A stretch of 64,000 bases of DNA from Manis javanica (GCF_040802235.1 NC_133167.1:16422501-16486500); one strand, 5' to 3'. Counted from the first letter of the stretch, positions 36,540-48,222 are shown. Notes: generated by a model from the sequence alone, not told the origin. Translations and numbers: made by a program.

Positions 36540-37900
36540 ATTTGAGGAAAACCTGACTCGTTTGCATAATTGGCAGGGAAGCAAAGATTGGAGAAAGGGG
36601 ATTTTCTCTTAACTGAGGGAAAGACGTCGTCCATAGCAAACACCCGTTTTCCAGCCTAAGAAAGGAGTTTCTCGGTATCTATTGAAAGAGCTGAGGCTGG
36701 CGGAGGTGTCATCCCTGGAGTCCCTGTGACGATTTTTAAAAATCTTACTCCAAACTCATTTTTGCTTTTTCCCTGAGCAATTAATTTCAGACTCTTACTG
36801 CGATTGGTAACGCTCCACTAATACCCAGCCCTTTGTTTTTACTGTTTCGTCTCATAACACCTGAATCTAAAAGTTGTTATTATTCCGCATTTGAAAATGA
36901 GAAAACGAGTTTACAGAGGCTAGGTTACTTGTGAAGGTCATTCAATTAATAACCGATTGCACCAAGAATGCCAAAGTTTCTTGGTTCTCATTTCACCTGG
37001 CTTTCACCTGGCTTCTGGTCAAAAAATGTCAACTACTGAACTAAACTAAGTAAAGAAAAAAATGTCTTTTTAACAGAATTTGATTTTCAGGGAGGGCTGG
37101 TTTTTTTTTTTTTCTTTAGTGCAATACCTTTTCTACACGTGAAAAAGTGAATCCTAAGCCAGTTGACAGTAGGAGTAGGGCCACAGTCATCTTTATCCCA
37201 AGTTTCAAAATTTGAAGGCTCTTTTATTTTCTAAAGACGAAATATTTGTAATGGCAATCTGTACCCCTAAACCATACAATTTTGCGCTCATGGCATACTA
37301 TGTTATAAAAGTCAAAAGCAGTGAAGTAGTGCAAGCACGTGAACAGTGAAGCAATATACAATGTAAATAAAGAGTAGGGGCTCAATATATTTTTATTAAA
37401 TGCAAAACAGTGATGATTATCCATCCCTGTTTATCAGTCATCCGGGACTGAAGAGAGAGATTCTCCATACTGTTACTGTTAAGTGTAACCCAAAAAGAGA
37501 TTCATTTAAAGGTCCAGATTTTGCAGTCCTTGAAATCTGTTTCAGGGGTGTCTCCCCAGCCCACAGAGCGTTTCTGAGAATTGCTCCATTCATATGGGAA
37601 GCACCTGTAGCCAGATTTGTTCTACATGCCCCAGCTTCCCAGAGATGGAAAGCGGGACAAAGAGAGCAGCAAAGAAAGCTGGACTACAGAGAGAGAGAAA
37701 AAACATGCACTGAGAGAAGCAACAGAAGACTAAGCAGTTCTTGTTTCCAGCCCCCTTGTGAGGCCCACTCCCCTTTCTGCCCTTAGCCTGCAGGATTTGG
37801 CAAACTTCCAAAGAATCCCTCCGCCCCTTTTTTCGCCTAAGAGTGTTTCCATAAATTGCTGCCATTAGAACCTTGACTAAGATAAAAACCTTCTTAAAAA
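36540..37900. other. Intergenic upstream of STK11IP, no gene recognised
   Basis: Sequence turns AT-rich. A 128-codon open frame at 37,400-37,786 has no recognisable domain and no splice or promoter context. MIR-like scraps (catttgaaaatgagaaaacg) lie near 36,870-36,960. Otherwise nothing. Confidence 0.4.
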
Positions 37901-37904
37901 TAAA

Positions 37905-39065
37905 AGTGTGAAAAGGAAAAAAATTATCCCATTCACTATAACAGAAAAAAAAAAGATAATATATCTAATACATCTTGAGAAATATGCCAGATCTATATGA
38001 AGAAAACCAGAGAACTGTTAAGGACATTAAAAATTACCTGAGTAAATGAAAAGACATCATGCTCCTGAAGATTCAATATTATGTCAATTTAATGCAATTC
38101 CCATCAGAATCCCAATGGGAAGGTTTTGGAACTTAAGTTGATTCTCAAATGCCTCTGGAAGACTAAACACATGAACACAGACAAGACAGTCGGAGGAAAA
38201 GAACACGAGGCACTAAAAGGGGCCTTGCCCTACAAGATAGCAAAATGTTCTATCAAGTCACAGTAACCAAACCAGCATGATACTGACACAGAGATAGACG
38301 AACACAGGCATGCTTTGTTTTATGCATTTCACAGATAACTGTGGAATTTTTTTACAATTTGAAGGTTTGGGGCAACCATGCATTGAGCAAGTCTTCCAGC
38401 ACCATTTTTCCAACAGCAATTTGCACATTTTGTGTCTTTGTGTCACATTTTGGTAATTCTCACAATATTTCAGACTTTTTCATTGTTATTACATTTGTTA
38501 GGGTGATCTGTGATCAGGGATTGAGACTTGCTGAAAGCACAGATGATGGTTAGCACTTTTTAACCATAAAAGTTTTTAATTAATCTACGTGCATTATTTT
38601 TTTAGACAATGCTATTGCATACTTAATAGACTACAACATAGTGTGAACATGACTTTTATACTCACTGGAGACCAAAAAATTCATTTGACTTAATTTTTTT
38701 TGCAGTATTTGCTTTATTGCAGTAGTCAGGAGCCAAATCCACAATGTCTCTGAGGTATGCCTGTATTGATAGATTAATGAAACAGTACAGAAATTACCAT
38801 GACTACATGGGAATTTCTTTTTGCTATACATAAAATTTAATGATATAAATAATGAGTTGTTCAGTAGTTTTTGGGACCTTGAGCTGTCTATCTGGAAAAA
38901 GCTAAGTTCCTTCCCTCACACCATACTCATTAAGTTCTAGAAAGATTAAAGAGCTAAACTTATTTTTTAATTTAAGTCTAAGGACACCATAAAGATTGAA
39001 GGTCAAATTCACTGCTTAAAGAATTATTATCTTTATTAAAAAGGCATGCAATGCCATTTCAAAAA
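37905..39065 (+). mobile_element. Old L1M LINE ORF2 3' region, sense, split by a Tigger element
   Basis: Shows an ORF2-like stretch (atcccattcactataacag, then gaagattcaatattatgtca, then aatgcaattcccatcagaat, then accaaaccagcatgatactg). It stops at 38,304 and resumes at 38,764 with attgatagattaatgaaaca. Many differences and lost frames mark it as old, so it predates the DNA transposon inside it. Confidence 0.75.
38305..38763 (+). mobile_element. Tigger1-type non-autonomous DNA transposon (459 bp), nested in L1
   Basis: Tc1/mariner-superfamily element with internal deletion. The left end is caggcatgctttgttttatg and the right end ctgaggtatgcctg, with matching terminal inverted repeats. Inside are Tigger1 5' motifs (ttgaaggtttggggcaacca, gtgtcacattttggtaattc) fused directly to 3' motifs (gctgaaagcacagatgatgg, gcacttaatagactac-like). 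The transposase region is absent. It is flanked by ta on the right; the left target base has drifted. Confidence 0.85.
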
Positions 39066-40905
39066 AGATCTGTCTTTAGAAAGTATATAACATATATGCC
39101 TGCTATTGCATCATCTCATATTACCATGAATGAAATTGTGTTTCTTAAAGAAATGCTATGATATCATGCTCTTAACTTATAAACACTTTTCTGAGTTTTA
39201 TTCTCCAAGAGTAACATTCTGCCTGAAATCAGAAATGCTCAGCTGGCCTTTCCAAGCACTTGACCAGGACCTCCCGGCACAGTGCTGGATCTGGTACTGG
39301 AGAGGCACGCTTCGTCTCCCTCAGGCTCCACCCCCACATCACTGTGTGAGCGGAAGTGTAAGTTAAAAGCAGCTGCCACTGGGAGCTTCCCTGACACCCC
39401 TATGCTCCCTGGGTAGCCTCTCCAAAATGCTTGTGATGAAAGGAGTAAGGAAAGGTGAACTAGTTACTAGCTTTGGCAGCAGGAATGGAAAAAAGGGAAG
39501 AAAGTGTATCTTCATTTAAAAATGAGAAAATCAGCTACCAGAGAATACAGACTCAGTATCCTGCTTGTTTCTGATACCTTGGAGCATGCGAGCCCCTGGA
39601 TTATTGCCCATAGAGGAACAAAAATAATAGTTCATCTTAGGACAGGAGCCATTGTCCTGGATCTGGACCCCTCTGCTGTGGTGCTACAGCCTCCTACAGC
39701 AGATTGGGTGGCCGAGACCCAGGGATGCCTCCAAAATGAAAATTTCACACTTGAAATTGGGTTGTGGGTGCAGAGGGTGAAACTGGATGATCTGCTTGTT
39801 TCAATTACTATTTTCATGGAGTGGGAAAGGACAAATGGAAGAGAATGAGGAGGTGTGACTACTACCTGTAAAAATAGAGTTTTGGTAAAAGAGTTTCTAC
39901 TAGATAGGACTCCCTGTACCTGGTGCCCACAACCTGGGATTGAGTGGTCAGAGGCAGTTCTTTCTACATAAGTTACCACACATTGTATCTGCTACAGACC
40001 TAGCCACAAATGACTAGCCCAGGAACTGGCCCAGTCACCAGGATCAAACATATGGGACAAATCAGCAGCACTGGAGAAGGCCTGACATGAGGCCTCTGTG
40101 TTAGACCATGACCGAGCAAGCCCACCAGAGCCTGGTTCCAGGACAGACTGAACTTGAGGCACATGGAGGGAAAGCCAGAGAAGCAGTAGCCAAGCTCAAT
40201 GCGAAATAAGAGAAGCCAAGACCGGAGAATGGCTGACCGAAAAGGAAGCAACAAAATAACAATATTCCAGTGACCCAGCAGCAGCTGTGGTCTCCCAGCC
40301 TGAAAGCACTTGGCAGTTTTCTGCACGATATTAACTGAGGAATTCCCTGAGCGGCTTTATAGTAAACCTGAGGTCATGGGAAGGCGCCTTTCTTTTCATT
40401 GCCTATCTCGGCAACCCAGGGAATCATCTGAGAAGGGGTTAAGACGGGCTATAAGAAAGATGTGCTTGGTGCAGAACACAAAGAGGAAAAGATGAGATGA
40501 AGACTACAAACCCCGTTTCAGGCTGGTTGGAAAAGAGCAGAAGCCCCGATAGGAAATGAGTAGAATATGGGGCTATAGCGAAGAGAGGAGAGGAATAACG
40601 AATCACCGTTTCAGGCATAACCCACAAGGGCAGTTGGCAAAGTCAGCTGTGTACATGACACGGGGCTTCCATTTCAGTTCTCCCTGCACGCAGGACTGGG
40701 AAGAGGGGGAATGGTCCACAGCAAGGGAGGAAGTTGCAAATGGCATAGCAAATAGACCTGCAATGTGAAACATGGTGGGGTTGGGGGGTGGGGAGGAAGG
40801 AAGCAAGAGAAGTGCGACCGAAGTGCTTAGGGTCCCCAGGGCTGGGGAAGAGGAAAGGCTGCTTTGGAATGTCAGAGCCTCTGTAAAACCTCAAAGTTAG
40901 AGCAG
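39066..40905. other. Intergenic, no gene recognised
   Basis: Unassigned mixed sequence. Open frames up to 114 codons (39,504-39,848) show no domain or splice context. No named repeat can be supported. Confidence 0.35.
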
Positions 40906-40909
40906 CCTT

Positions 40910-41055
40910 TCACTCTTTCATTCGTTCAGCAAATATTTACTGAACCCTGACTGTATACCAGATTCTGTGCTGGATTCCAGTAAATAAGGGAGACAACAGT
41001 GTGGCTCTTGTTCTCAAGAAGCTGGCAGTGTGATAGGACAGATCCCAACAATCAC
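40910..41055 (-). repeat. L2 3' end, antisense
   Basis: Reversed L2 end: tcattcgttcagcaaatatt, tactgaaccctgactgtata, then gtggctcttgttctcaagaa, gctggcagtgtgata. Confidence 0.7.
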
Positions 41056-41065
41056 ATTTCAGCAT

Positions 41066-41559
41066 TGTGTTCGCTTCCTATTGATGCCGTAAAAAGTTAC
41101 ACTGAACTTAGTTGCTTTAAACAACACACATTTATTATATTATCGGAAGGTCATAAGTCCAAAATGGATCTCACTAGGCTAAATTTAAGGTGTCAGCAGG
41201 ATTGCATTCCTCTCCAGAGGCTCCATGGGACAATCTGTTCCCCTGTCTTTTCTAGCTTTGAGAGGCTGCCCACCTTCTATCCTCACAATAGCAAAGGACA
41301 GTTGAGTTTTCCTTACATCAATCACTCTGACATTCACTTTTCTGCCTCCCTCCTTCACATTTAAAGACCCTTGTGTTTATATTGTACCCACCCAGCTATT
41401 CTAAAATAATCTCCATATTTTAAACTCAGTTGATTAACAACTTTAATTCCATCTTCAGTCTTAATTCTCCCTTGCTATGTAATACAACATTTACACAGGT
41501 TCTGGGAATTAGGATGAAGACATCTTTGGTGAAGGGAATCATTATTTCACGTATCACAA
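41066..41559 (-). mobile_element. MLT1-type LTR (ERVL-MaLR), antisense
   Basis: Reads in reverse as an MaLR LTR: ttcctattgatgccgtaaaa, caacacacatttattatatt, aagtccaaaatggatctcac, aggtgtcagcaggattgcat, aagacccttgtgtttatatt, then agacatctttggtgaaggga. A single LTR fossil without internal sequence. Confidence 0.75.
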
Positions 41560-41639
41560 ACATGTTGGATGTTATGGGAGAGACAGTGTTATGGGAGATA
41601 GTTGCAATCCAAGGCTGCTCACTGAAGGCATGCTGCAGC

Positions 41640-42300
41640 CTCTGTTAGAAATAACAGAGAAAATATATATAAATAAGTAAACAACTTTGTAATCACTGTG
41701 GACAAAAAGGAGAAACATTGGCAGAGCAGAAACCATGAGGAATCCCTGAAAGGAAGATGACAGGTGGGAACTGGTCAGAGAAGAAAACCACAGCCCAAAA
41801 TGTGCACAGCTCCTGGGCTCAGGAGTTGCCAGCAGGGCACTGATTGTTCAGGGTGCCACAGCAGGCGCACCAAGCATGTCGACCACTCCAAACACAACCT
41901 CTTCTTGTCTCCTGAGGCCAAGGAATACCTGCAGGAGTATCTGCCTCCAGGAGGGAATGGTGGATATGAGATCATTAGATGGAAAGAAAGGACAGTGTTC
42001 CCAGTGGCTGGTGACACCTAGGAGGAAGGGAAGCACCCACTTGCAGAAGATAAGCTGCCAAAATACTACACGGAGGTAGGGCAGGGACATGGGACAAGCA
42101 TCATGATTAATATTTCCTGCCTGTGATGAAAAATGCTGAGATATAAATAGTATAGTAGGAATAGGTCTCCACCTTAAGGCTAAGATTCCGTTTTAAAAAC
42201 CAGGAAGTTAGGAGGTAAGATTCCCCTGACATATTTTATGGTAATCAGCCAATGACCTACCCTATCTTAAGGCAGAGCAGGTTGTCCTAAATGGTATGTC
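41640..42300. other. Unassigned sequence with an 85-codon open frame
   Basis: The frame at 41,764-42,021 (+) contains KHNLFLSPEAKEYLQEYLPP. I do not recognise this protein. There is no visible promoter, Kozak context or splice partner. It could be a decayed retrocopy of a gene I cannot name, or chance. Confidence 0.3.
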
Positions 42301-42475
42301 CCACTGCTTGAAAGCAACCACTGTCTTGGAGAAGAACAGGATCAAGAAATTCCTTGTGTTAAATTTATCTTACAGAATATCTAGAGGATTGACTATGGTT
42401 GGTGACATCATGTCTCTCACTGGAGATACATATATCCTGATACCACATGTCAAGCCTACATGTCACTCATACATA

Positions 42476-42492
42476 CACACACACACACACAC
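42476..42492. repeat. Short (CA)n
   Basis: Eight to nine CA units just before the LTR at 42,541. Confidence 0.8.
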
Positions 42493-42540
42493 CTTTGCCC
42501 CATTCTTGAAAGCCTTAGAAGAATCCTAAGCTCTCAAGCA

Positions 42541-42944
42541 TGTGTGGATAAAGTAAAGGTTCCTATGGCCAGGATTCTCACCTGGCCCTGGTCAGCTAGC
42601 TCACTACACATGTGTGGGTAAAACATTGTTATTGACTGTATATAAAAAGCCCTACCCAGTGCTCTGGGTGACATGGTGGCACAGCTGCAAGTCTGCGGGA
42701 GACCAGAGGCAGGAGCGCCAAGGATAGAGACAGACAGCTGCGGGGACAGAGAGGCCCAGAGGAAGAGACCTGCTTGCTGCACACAGACTCACTCTGAGTG
42801 GACGGGATTCTAGTGGCTGATCTGCCACCGTGGAAATAAAGTTGGGTATAAACCCATTCACCCCAAGAACATTCCACTGTCATTTCTTTGATCTCATTGA
42901 ATCCATAGTAAACTTGTCTGGGGCTGAAATCCATTGGCAATATA
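42541..42944 (+). mobile_element. ERV LTR, sense, same family as the LTR at 44,598-45,023
   Basis: LTR-like parts in order: 5' end tgtgtggataaagtaaagg, TATA box tatataaaaagcccta near 42,640, gtgctctgggtgacatggtg, poly(A) signal ggaaataaagttgggtat near 42,833, and 3' end gggctgaaatccattggcaa. It has no internal viral sequence beside it, so it looks like a solo LTR. I cannot name the family. About 80% resemblance to its partner suggests middle age; it may be lineage-specific. Confidence 0.7.
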
Positions 42945-44240
42945 ATATGCCTCCTTTCTGAGGCTGTCTGCACTCCCCCTTTCTTTGAGGGTGTATTATG
43001 TCTTAAATAAAGACTTCTCACTGCTCAACTTACTGCGTTTTATCTCTGCACTCTTCCATTGGTAAGCATCTTTGTTACTTCACTATTTCATTCAATTTTC
43101 TAGACTTAAGCACTAGTCTCCACTCTATTCTACTTCAGACAAGTAGGGAAGGGCTATTGAGATCTCTGATTTGAGCTTGCGAGTTCCCGTCACCTGGGTG
43201 ACCTGGGCAAGGCTGCAGCTGTACCATCACGCTCTTTATTGGCCTTCTCAAAAATCTCCTTTCTTTGCTTTTGGGAAGTTCTCAGAACATAATCTCACTC
43301 CATCCAGTGCTCTGCAGCTCCCCCAAATCCTGGGGTGGTAGGGGCTTAGTTCCTATGCCATACAGATTCAAGTGGCACTGGATGTCAGATGACCGTGGAT
43401 GCAAGGGATCTGCTCTATGCTGAGGAGTTCAGTGAGCTTCCTTTCCTCCCTCTGTTCTTCCTTGTGCTCTACCGCCTGCACAGCTGCTGCCCTTTGCTGC
43501 TACTCTCACTTTATTGGTTTCCCTCCTTACCTACACTCCTTACACCTGGTCGAGAATTCTTTCTCAGTGTTAAGAACCCTTCCCCATCTGGGCTAACATC
43601 TCAAAACAGTGCACAGGGACAGACCACCCCAGATGCAGCTGCCCGATAACACCACTGTTGATGAAAAGAAAATCCTAGACTAAAACTCCCAAAAAAGTTA
43701 CTAGAGTTTTATTTGAGCCCAGGTTTTGGTCAGCTGCCCAGGAAACATAGCCCTTCCATAGGAAACAAGTGCTCTGGAGAAGGGAAATTTCTTATAAGGG
43801 TACATACACTTTCTAACAAAGGCTATAAATCAGGATGTCAATAGTTACATTCTACAGATTAGTACATGTGGAAACTGATGGTACAGGGTATTTCTTTGTC
43901 ATTACCTAGGCACAAGGTAACTTTGTAAAACTATTCCATCATAAAGCAGACATACGTACCATGTTTGCTCTACAGACCATAAATCAGGTCTTTATTTTAG
44001 ATAACCCAAGTGTTAAGGCCAGGCATTTCTCAGAAGCCATATTCTTAGCTTTTCTTCTTGATATCCCCCACCCAACTATACAGTTACTGCAGTAGGTTAT
44101 GATATACACCACGGCATTATTTCTTCCCCTTTTTGCTAAGGAGTACACAAATGGAGAGAACAAGCAGTCTAACAAGGAATCTCAGATAAAAGATCAGCTT
44201 CCAGCCAATAATTACCAAACATTAGGAGAAAGACAACATC
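42945..44240. other. Sequence between the two LTRs, no gene recognised
   Basis: A second LTR-like 3' tail (gtcttaaataaagacttctc, then actgctcaacttactgcg) lies at about 42,960-43,060 and may be a remnant of another element. The rest, including an 86-codon frame at 43,389-43,649, is unassigned. Confidence 0.35.
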
Positions 44241-44244
44241 TTGT

Positions 44245-45545
44245 AAGAGCTGTCAAATCCAAACTCTAGAAGAGTGAAATAGCTCAAAGAACAAGAACAG
44301 GACTTCAGAATAATTATAACATTCTTGGATGCAAAAGGATATCACATTCATTAAAAAACAAAATCCGTGGAAAAATTGAACAGATTATGAAACAACAAAA
44401 ACCCCTCAATAGAACACACAGCTAAAGGGTACATGTGTGGCCTGGAGGATTGGGCAAATATGTTTTCCTATCACATATTACAAGACAAAATATGGGAAGT
44501 AGTCATTAAAAGAAAAAGCTAAGATAGGCAGAGGACCAGTAAAAAACTTTCAATATCAGCTAATAAAAGTTCTGAAGTAAAAAATAAAATATGAGAGTGT
44601 CTTGCCAATGGGTCTCAGCCCGGGGCAAGTTCACTATGGATTCAATGTGACCAAAGAAATTGACAGCAAAATGTTCTTGGGGTGAAAGGGTTATACCCAA
44701 CTTTATTTCCAGGTGGCAGGTCAGTCACTAGAATCCTGTTCACTCAGAGAGTCTGTATGCAGCAAGCCAGTCTCTGCCTCTGGGCCCCTCTGTCTGCACA
44801 GTCGTCCCACACAGCCATCCTCTAGGTCTCTGTCCTTGGCGCTGCCACCACTCCAGCCTCTGCTCTCCTGCAGCCCTGCCACCATGTTGCGCCCAGAGCA
44901 CTGGGCGGAGCTCTTTATATAGAGTCAACAGCCATGTATTGCTCACAGGTGTGCAGTGAGCTAGTTAGTCAGCCAGGGGCAGGTGAGAATCCTGGCCACA
45001 AGAACTTCCATTTTATCCATACAGAGGCAGCTTCAAATAAATAAAAGAAGAAAATATGCCAGAGTTGAAGAAAACCACGAATCTTCCAATGGAAAGGGCC
45101 CGCCAAATGCTAACTGGAATCCTTTTTTAAAACTAACATGCAGACCTATTATGATGCAACTGCAGATCCCAGGTGAGGAGGAAATCCTGAGAACCTCCAA
45201 CAGAGTGGGGAGGGGAAAGGTATGAGACTCATTCTGACAGAAAGTCTCATTGAAAAACAAGGTACAAGAAGAAAAGGGCAAACACCTTTTAAAGTTCAGA
45301 GAAAAATATCTTTGAACTCTAGACTGTGTACAGTATAGCACAACCATCATTGAATTGTGAAAATAAGAAAGAGTTTCAGTTGAGGGATACTCCGAAAAGA
45401 GTATCACCTACAGACTTACTCTGAAATAAGTAATAAAAGAGGATAGGTCAGCACTAAGAAAAATGAATCCCAGATGAAGGAATGAGAGGTAAAAAGCAAT
45501 GGTGAGCAAAGGGATTTAATAAATCTGAACTAGAGTACGAGGTGC
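44245..45545 (+). mobile_element. Old L1/HAL1-like LINE, ORF1-end region, sense, split by an LTR
   Basis: Old L1 motifs before 44,597 and after 45,024: gacctattatgatgcaactg, agttcagagaaaaatatctt, acagacttactctgaaataa, then aaaatgaatcccagatgaag. The order fits the end of ORF1 and the inter-ORF part of an L1M/HAL1 element. The LTR at 44,598 inserted into it later. Family level is uncertain. Confidence 0.55.
44598..45023 (-). mobile_element. ERV LTR, antisense, same family as the LTR at 42,541-42,944
   Basis: In reverse orientation it begins tgtatggataaaatgg, has TATA ctatataaagagctccgc, the conserved gtgctctgggcgcaacatgg, poly(A) signal ggaaataaagttgggtat, and ends gggctgagacccattggcaa then gaca. 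The length is 426 bp with TG...CA ends. It looks like a whole solo LTR, with a short gag/agag-like repeat at its ends. Confidence 0.75.
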
Positions 45546-45600
45546 ACACACGCACCCATACACACACACACAGAAAGAAACAGAGAGAAGGAGGAAGAAA
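45546..45600. repeat. CA/GA-rich simple sequence
   Basis: Short cacacac and agagaag runs between the old L1 and the retropseudogene. Confidence 0.6.
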
Positions 45601-45789
45601 GAAATATTAAAGGATAAGAGGCCTGGGAGCTGGAAGAAGATGGTGAGAGCAGCACCTAGCATGCAGGGTAGGAGCACAGGTCTTCAGGGCAGAGGCCCCC
45701 GAGCATGCAGAATTTGCTGAATTTAGTAAGAATGTGAAGACCTTGCAAAGAAACCTGAAAACAGCCAAAGTGATGACATATCAAGAAAT

Positions 45790-46803
45790 AAACTGGCCTT
45801 GGCAGAATGATATGAAGTGAAATGTGAATCTTCTAAATCTGACAGGCCTAAAATGACCATCTTTAAAAATGCATGAACATGCCCTCAAAGGTTTTTCTGC
45901 TTTGGTTAAGAGCTGACTGCCACGATACTCCATTTTCAGGTTCTGTTTAAGTGAACGTGTGTACAGTGGATTATGTATAATTTGACCTTCAACTGGAAAA
46001 ATCATGAATGAACATTTCAAAGAGGCAAGGGAACCTGAAGCTGTCCCTCTGAATGAAACCACGAGTTGTAGTGATGACAAATTAAGTCATTTATATGTGG
46101 AGGGTACAGAATGGGTTGTTCCTTTTGTGAACCGTCTGGATTCATCTATGGCGAAAATCAGCTGCAAGATGTTCAGATTTTGCTTCAACTGTGGAGCAAC
46201 AGTTTCAGTTTTGATGATGGAGAATTGAAACTTTAACAGTGACCCAACAAATGCTCAGTTTCTGGAGTCTGTTAAGAGTAGTATGCATGTGTGGCTGAAA
46301 TACAGCAACTTACGTTAGAAATCCTTTGGAGTGGCATTATTGCTGGCAGAAGATTTCAAAGGAGACTCCCCTGGAGCTTCAGCAACTGGTTCATGGTGGC
46401 CAAGTGAATTTGGATATGAGAGATCATCAAGATCAAGAATACATAAAACCTAGAATAAGGTTCAAGGCTTTTAGTGAAGAAAGGCAAAAACTTGAAAGCC
46501 CAGTAAAACTTCCTCCCCAGAAGAGGAGAATAAGTCGTCAATACTTAAAGCAATTATTCTTATTGATAATTCAGTGCCAAGGACAAAAATTCAAATAAAG
46601 TTAGCGAATGAGAGTTATTTGATACAAAGGTTCAGTAGTATACCCAGGATCCTGGATGCTGGGGACTTTATCTATCATACAGTCCTGAATTTGCAACTCT
46701 TGACTTCATCTTGTGACTTAATTTCCAAACAGAGAGCTAACTGATGAAAGCCTGGTACAAGAAGCAGGTACTCTTAATACTATGGTATTCCAGAAAATGA
46801 TAT
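45790..46803 (+). pseudogene. UBXN2B: UBXN2B processed retropseudogene (p37, p97/VCP cofactor)
   Basis: An intronless, broken copy of the UBXN2B mRNA. Conceptual pieces match the p37/p47 family in order: CESSKSDRPKMTIFK, STGKIMNEHFKEAREPEAV, then PTNAQFLESVKSS, then [20 protein letters not shown] with [12 protein letters not shown] (SEP domain end), then [20 protein letters not shown] (UBX domain) and LNTMVFQKM at the C terminus. Frames change between the blocks and several stops interrupt them, so no protein is made. The 170 bases before 45,790 may be decayed 5' sequence. Sequence after 46,803 up to the L1 insertion at 47,211, and perhaps beyond it, may be copied 3' UTR; I see no clear poly(A) tail. 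The working parent gene is elsewhere (chromosome 8 in human). Confidence 0.85.
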
Positions 46804-47210
46804 TGCTCCTATCCATGTAATAGCAGGTGGGAAAGATAATGTGCCTTATTTATAAGGAAAATATTTCCAGTGTAAAAACCATCAAATTATTTTTATTACT
46901 TTCACAGTTGCATTTTGGTTTTATTCTTATTCTGTCTTTCAGTCTTAGTGTAGATATATCTGGACTAGGGATAGATTTTGAGATAAATATGTTTGAGGTT
47001 TTAGTTGCAGGGCTGGCTTATGTTGACAGCTTTTAAATATCCAGGCAAACCAATTTGTTACCTGTTCAGTTTAATGTAACAACATTTGTTTGCATGAAAA
47101 TGAACAAAACCCCTTTCTGATAAATGCACTTGGTAGAATTTGCACTAAGGTTTCTTGAGGCTGCATTAATGAATAGCCATTAAGAAATCTTTTTAGCAAA
47201 TAAGTTGAAC

Positions 47211-47870
47211 TTTTTTTTTTTGAGAGGGCATCTCTCATATTTATTGATCAAATGGTTGTTAACAACAATAAAATTCTGTATAGGGGAGTCAATGCACAAT
47301 CATTAATCAACCCCAAGCCTAGTTCTCAACAGTCTCCAATCTTCTGAAGCATAACGAACAAGTTTTTACATGGCGAACAAATTCTTACATAGTGAATAAG
47401 TTCTTACATGGTGAACAGTGCAAGGGCAGTCATCACAGAAACTTTCAGTTTTGATTATGCATCGTGAACTATAAACAATCAGGTCAAATATGAATATTCG
47501 TTTGATTTTTATACTTGATTTATATGTGAATCCCACATTTCTCCCTTATTATTGTTGTTATTATTATTATTATTATTTTTAATAAAATGCTGAAGTGGTA
47601 GGTAGATGCAAGATAAAGGTAGAAAACATAGTTTAGTGCTGTAAGAGGGCAAATGTAGATGATCAGGTGTGTGCCTGTAGACTAAGTATTAATCCAAGCT
47701 AGACAAAGGCAACAAAACATCCATGGATGCAGAAGATTTCTCTCAAAACAGGGGGGGTGGGGTTCTAAGCCTCACCTCTGTTGATCCCCAGTTTCTCACC
47801 TGATGGCCCCCCTGCGACTGTGCCTGTCTTAGGTTGTTCCTCCCTTGAGGAATCTTACCCGTCTCTGGCT
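47211..47870 (-). mobile_element. Young 5'-truncated L1 3' end, antisense, with target-site duplication
   Basis: Starts with an 11-base poly-T (the L1 tail in reverse), then gagagggcatctctcatatt and a TTA-rich simple repeat at about 47,545-47,580, and ends at gtctctggct. The flanks repeat: aataagttgaac on the left and ataaattgaac on the right. This is the mark of target-primed insertion. I recall this 3' end as common in pangolin sequence; that is memory, not a search. Confidence 0.7.
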
Positions 47871-48000
47871 ATAAATTGAACATTTTTACATAATGTATAT
47901 TAAAAAGTATCTATCTTCTGACTTTGGAATGGTTTAATCATACATGTAGAAATAATTATTTCTACAATTAAGATTTTTTGCATCCTTTTTACTTAGCTAC

Positions 48001-48222
48001 ATTGCTAGTATACAAAAGTACAGTTTGGCATTGTAGTTTATCGAGTCGTGACCATCTTAAACTAGAAACAAAAAGATATAAAGGTCAGCAATCCTTGGGA
48101 AGATATGGTAAGCAGGACTTTAAAATCGAGTAATTACAATCCCTCCCAGAGCCTATCTTGACCACATTTATTTATTCATTCAATACATTTTTCTAGGGGG
48201 TCCACTATATATACTAAACACT
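48001..48222 (+). repeat. Direct duplication, copy A (222 bp)
   Basis: Begins attgctagtatacaaaagta and ends atatatactaaacact. It pairs with 48,532-48,752 at about 94% identity by my count. Confidence 0.9.

Noticed and set aside
37400-37786. 128-codon plus-strand frame as a possible new gene
   Set aside because: No conserved domain, no splice signals with matching exons and weak start context.
46004-46598. Two separate small genes read from the open frames here
   Set aside because: Both are pieces of the one UBXN2B retrocopy in different frames.
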